Shown here piece after piece: positions 37,430 to 39,220 of a DNA stretch of 39,220 nucleotides. Within the stretch, counting starts at the first letter, position 1. Each line of letters opens with the position of its first letter. The notes under the pieces were generated by a model. It was not told the DNA's origin. It made no database searches and saw only the letters and a program-made list of their open reading frames with translations. Made by a program: the position numbers and the translations under genes. The stretch is from an uncultured Planctomycetia bacterium (GTDB lineage Bacteria > Planctomycetota > Phycisphaerae > Phycisphaerales > SM1A02). The stretch lies in assembly GCA_937919205.1 (NCBI GenBank), contig CALFOZ010000080.1, forward strand, positions 1 through 39,220, written 5' to 3'.

Positions 37430-37439
37430 GCTTGCTCCT

Positions 37440-39068
37440 TTAATGCCTAAACGCCGCGCCCGCGTCGCTGTCCGCGCCAACTTCCGCGCGCAAATGCTCC
37501 AATTCCACGCGCACTTGATCCGCGGGTTGCGCGCAATGCGTGGCCATCCAAAAGAGCGGCACCGACAGGACCGCGATAATCACTGTGTCCATCGAATTTT
37601 TCAGATCACCCGTGCCGCCAAAGTCCTCGCTACCAAACCATCCAACTCCAATCACCACCAGCGCGGTTGGAACAAGCCATGCAAGCGGCTTCCACGCGTT
37701 GACCACCTGCGGCTTGCCGCGCAACTTTGGAAGCGCGTAAGCACAAAACACAATCACGCACAGCGCCACGATCACTGGAATGTACGACTTCACTCCGCTC
37801 CAATACACAATCAACAAGTTGGATGCGAACGCCACGAACGCCATGAACATTCCGCCTGGCATTTGAAATGGACGCCGCGACCTTGGCTCAATGCGACGCA
37901 ACACCACCACGCTCACTGGAACGGAAATCACATTCAAGAAATACGCCGCGGCGTTTAGGTTGGCAAGCTCCGTCCACTTTGGATACGCGAACACCACCAC
38001 CGAACTTACAAACCATGAGAACACCAAGGCCAACACGGGCACGCCCTGCTTGTTCAACTGCAATAAAATATTCCACGCAAATCTCTGCTGTGCGGCCGCG
38101 TACACCACGCGCCCGGTGCTACCCACATACGCCAAGCAACTTCCGCCCGGCGAAATGACCGCGTCAAAATATAAAATCTTCACCATCAGCGGCAAACCCG
38201 CCACCATGAGAATGGCCAAAAACGGCGCGTTTGCCTGCGGAATTACAATGTTTTTCCAGCCATTCGCGTACTCGGCCGTGTCAAGCGCGCCCAGAAAAGC
38301 CAACTGCACAATCAAGTACAGAACCAGCGCGAACAGCGTGGACATAAAAAACGCAAACGGAATATCTTTCGCTGGATTTTTCGCCTCGCCCGCCAAGTCT
38401 CCAATGATTCGAAAACCACACAGCGTGAACACAATGCCGCCCATGGACAGCGCGGCAAAAATACTTTGCACGCCGCCCGGCATGAATCCCTCGCCATTGG
38501 ATGTGAGATTGGCGCTGTCAAACTTGGTGAACATCAACACCAACCCAACGCTCGCGGGAATGGCGATCTTCCACCATGTGATCACGCTGTTCATGCGTAT
38601 CAACCAGCGCACGCCAAAGAAATTTAGCACCGTGAAAAATGCGATCAGCAACACCGTGACCACTTGCCCCGTGTGGCTTAAGTTGGCTTCTTTGCCAACA
38701 GTCAACTGCGGAAAATACATGGCGCTGTACGTGACAATGCTTGTGGCTTCAATGGACGGAGTGGTGACATATGCAAAAAACAACAGCCACATATTGATAA
38801 GCGACATGCCGCGCCCATGCGTGGCCGATGAAACTTGCGCGCTTGAACCCGAGACTGGAAATGCGCACGCCAGTTCCGCCAAGCAATATCCCATGATCAA
38901 CATCAAGCCCGCGCCCACCACCCACGCCAACAACGCGGCGGGACCCGCTTGCTTCACCGCCTCCATGGGCGCGTACAACCAGCCCGACCCCACAACGCCT
39001 GAAATTCCCAGCGCCACAAGTCCCCAGCGACTGACATCACGTCGCAGTTGCGTGCTTGGTGTGTGCAT
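37440..39068 (-). CDS. Amino acid permease, APC superfamily
   Basis: GLVALGISGVVGSGWLYAPMEAVKQAGPAALLAWVVGAGLMLIMGYCLAELACAFPVSG; about 12 hydrophobic segments. Confidence 0.9.
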   Translation of the reverse strand: MHTPSTQLRRDVSRWGLVALGISGVVGSGWLYAPMEAVKQAGPAALLAWVVGAGLMLIMGYCLAELACAFPVSGSSAQVSSATHGRGMSLINMWLLFFAYVTTPSIEATSIVTYSAMYFPQLTVGKEANLSHTGQVVTVLLIAFFTVLNFFGVRWLIRMNSVITWWKIAIPASVGLVLMFTKFDSANLTSNGEGFMPGGVQSIFAALSMGGIVFTLCGFRIIGDLAGEAKNPAKDIPFAFFMSTLFALVLYLIVQLAFLGALDTAEYANGWKNIVIPQANAPFLAILMVAGLPLMVKILYFDAVISPGGSCLAYVGSTGRVVYAAAQQRFAWNILLQLNKQGVPVLALVFSWFVSSVVVFAYPKWTELANLNAAAYFLNVISVPVSVVVLRRIEPRSRRPFQMPGGMFMAFVAFASNLLIVYWSGVKSYIPVIVALCVIVFCAYALPKLRGKPQVVNAWKPLAWLVPTALVVIGVGWFGSEDFGGTGDLKNSMDTVIIAVLSVPLFWMATHCAQPADQVRVELEHLRAEVGADSDAGAAFRH

Positions 39069-39074
39069 GAATCA

Positions 39075-39080
39075 ATGGTA
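39075..39080 (-). promoter_or_regulatory. Predicted -10 (TACCAT) of leaderless APC permease gene
   Basis: Minus strand TACCAT-TGATTC-ATG, 6-nt spacer. Confidence 0.5.
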
Positions 39081-39091
39081 ACGCACAAAAA

Positions 39092-39220
39092 TTAATTCAG
39101 ATCCAAGTCGGCCTTTAAAACTGGTTGAGCAGGCACGGCGTCAGGCGCAGGCATTGCATCAGGCACAGGCATTGCATCAGGCGCAGGCATTGCATCAGGC
39201 GCAGACACGGCGTCAGGCGC
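39092..39220 (-). CDS. C-terminus of a protein ending in a Pro/Ala hexapeptide-repeat tail (5' part beyond window)
   Basis: Minus frame ...APDAVSAPDAMPAPDAMPVPDAMPAPDAVPAQPVLKADLDLN-stop. Confidence 0.65.
   Translation of the reverse strand, partial: APDAVSAPDAMPAPDAMPVPDAMPAPDAVPAQPVLKADLDLN
39131..39220. repeat. 18-bp tandem repeat, at least 5 copies, continuing past window edge
   Basis: Units AGGCACGGCGTCAGGCGC / AGGCATTGCATCAGGCAC / AGGCATTGCATCAGGCGC (x2) / AGACACGGCGTCAGGCGC. Confidence 0.95.

Noticed and set aside
37891-39081. 396-aa plus-strand ORF antisense to the APC permease
   Set aside because: Fully antisense to a convincing permease; the composition (Thr/Asn/Pro/Ala-rich) reflects mirrored codon bias, with no recognisable domain.
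39131-39220. Possible CRISPR-like array at the right edge
   Set aside because: 18-bp units are directly contiguous with no spacers and stay in frame as a Pro/Ala peptide repeat.

Overview
This 39.2-kb window looks like an ordinary bacterial chromosomal region. There is no CRISPR array, transposase, phage module or toxin/defence cluster. The taxon cannot be settled from the sequence alone. In order it holds: a PfkB-family sugar kinase; a membrane protein; a histidine-degradation cluster (hutH, MHS-type MFS transporter, hutU); a Sua5/TsaC-type protein; a TolC-like protein; an exported SH3-like protein; tRNA-Ala(UGC); rsmE/rsmJ; a transsulfuration pair flanking a MarC protein; pyrH-frr-nrdR-thrS-infC; an OprB-like porin; a tightly overlapping arginine operon argR-C-B-F-G-H(A)-J whose argH is fused to an N-acetylglutamate-synthase-type GNAT domain; an S1/P1 nuclease; pheS without pheT; mntR/mntH with a clear palindromic operator; a DEDDh exonuclease; and an APC permease. 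The window ends in a coding 18-bp tandem repeat. The most notable non-textbook signal is promoter architecture. At least ten genes have a TANNNT-like -10 hexamer exactly 6 nt (one case 7) upstream of the start codon and no Shine-Dalgarno, implying widespread leaderless transcription. Another set (pyrH, frr, infC, argB) has an SD at a fixed 7-nt spacing. This contrast also supports an AUC start for infC, preceded by two overlapping small upstream ORFs. All calls were made by eye; no database search was run.
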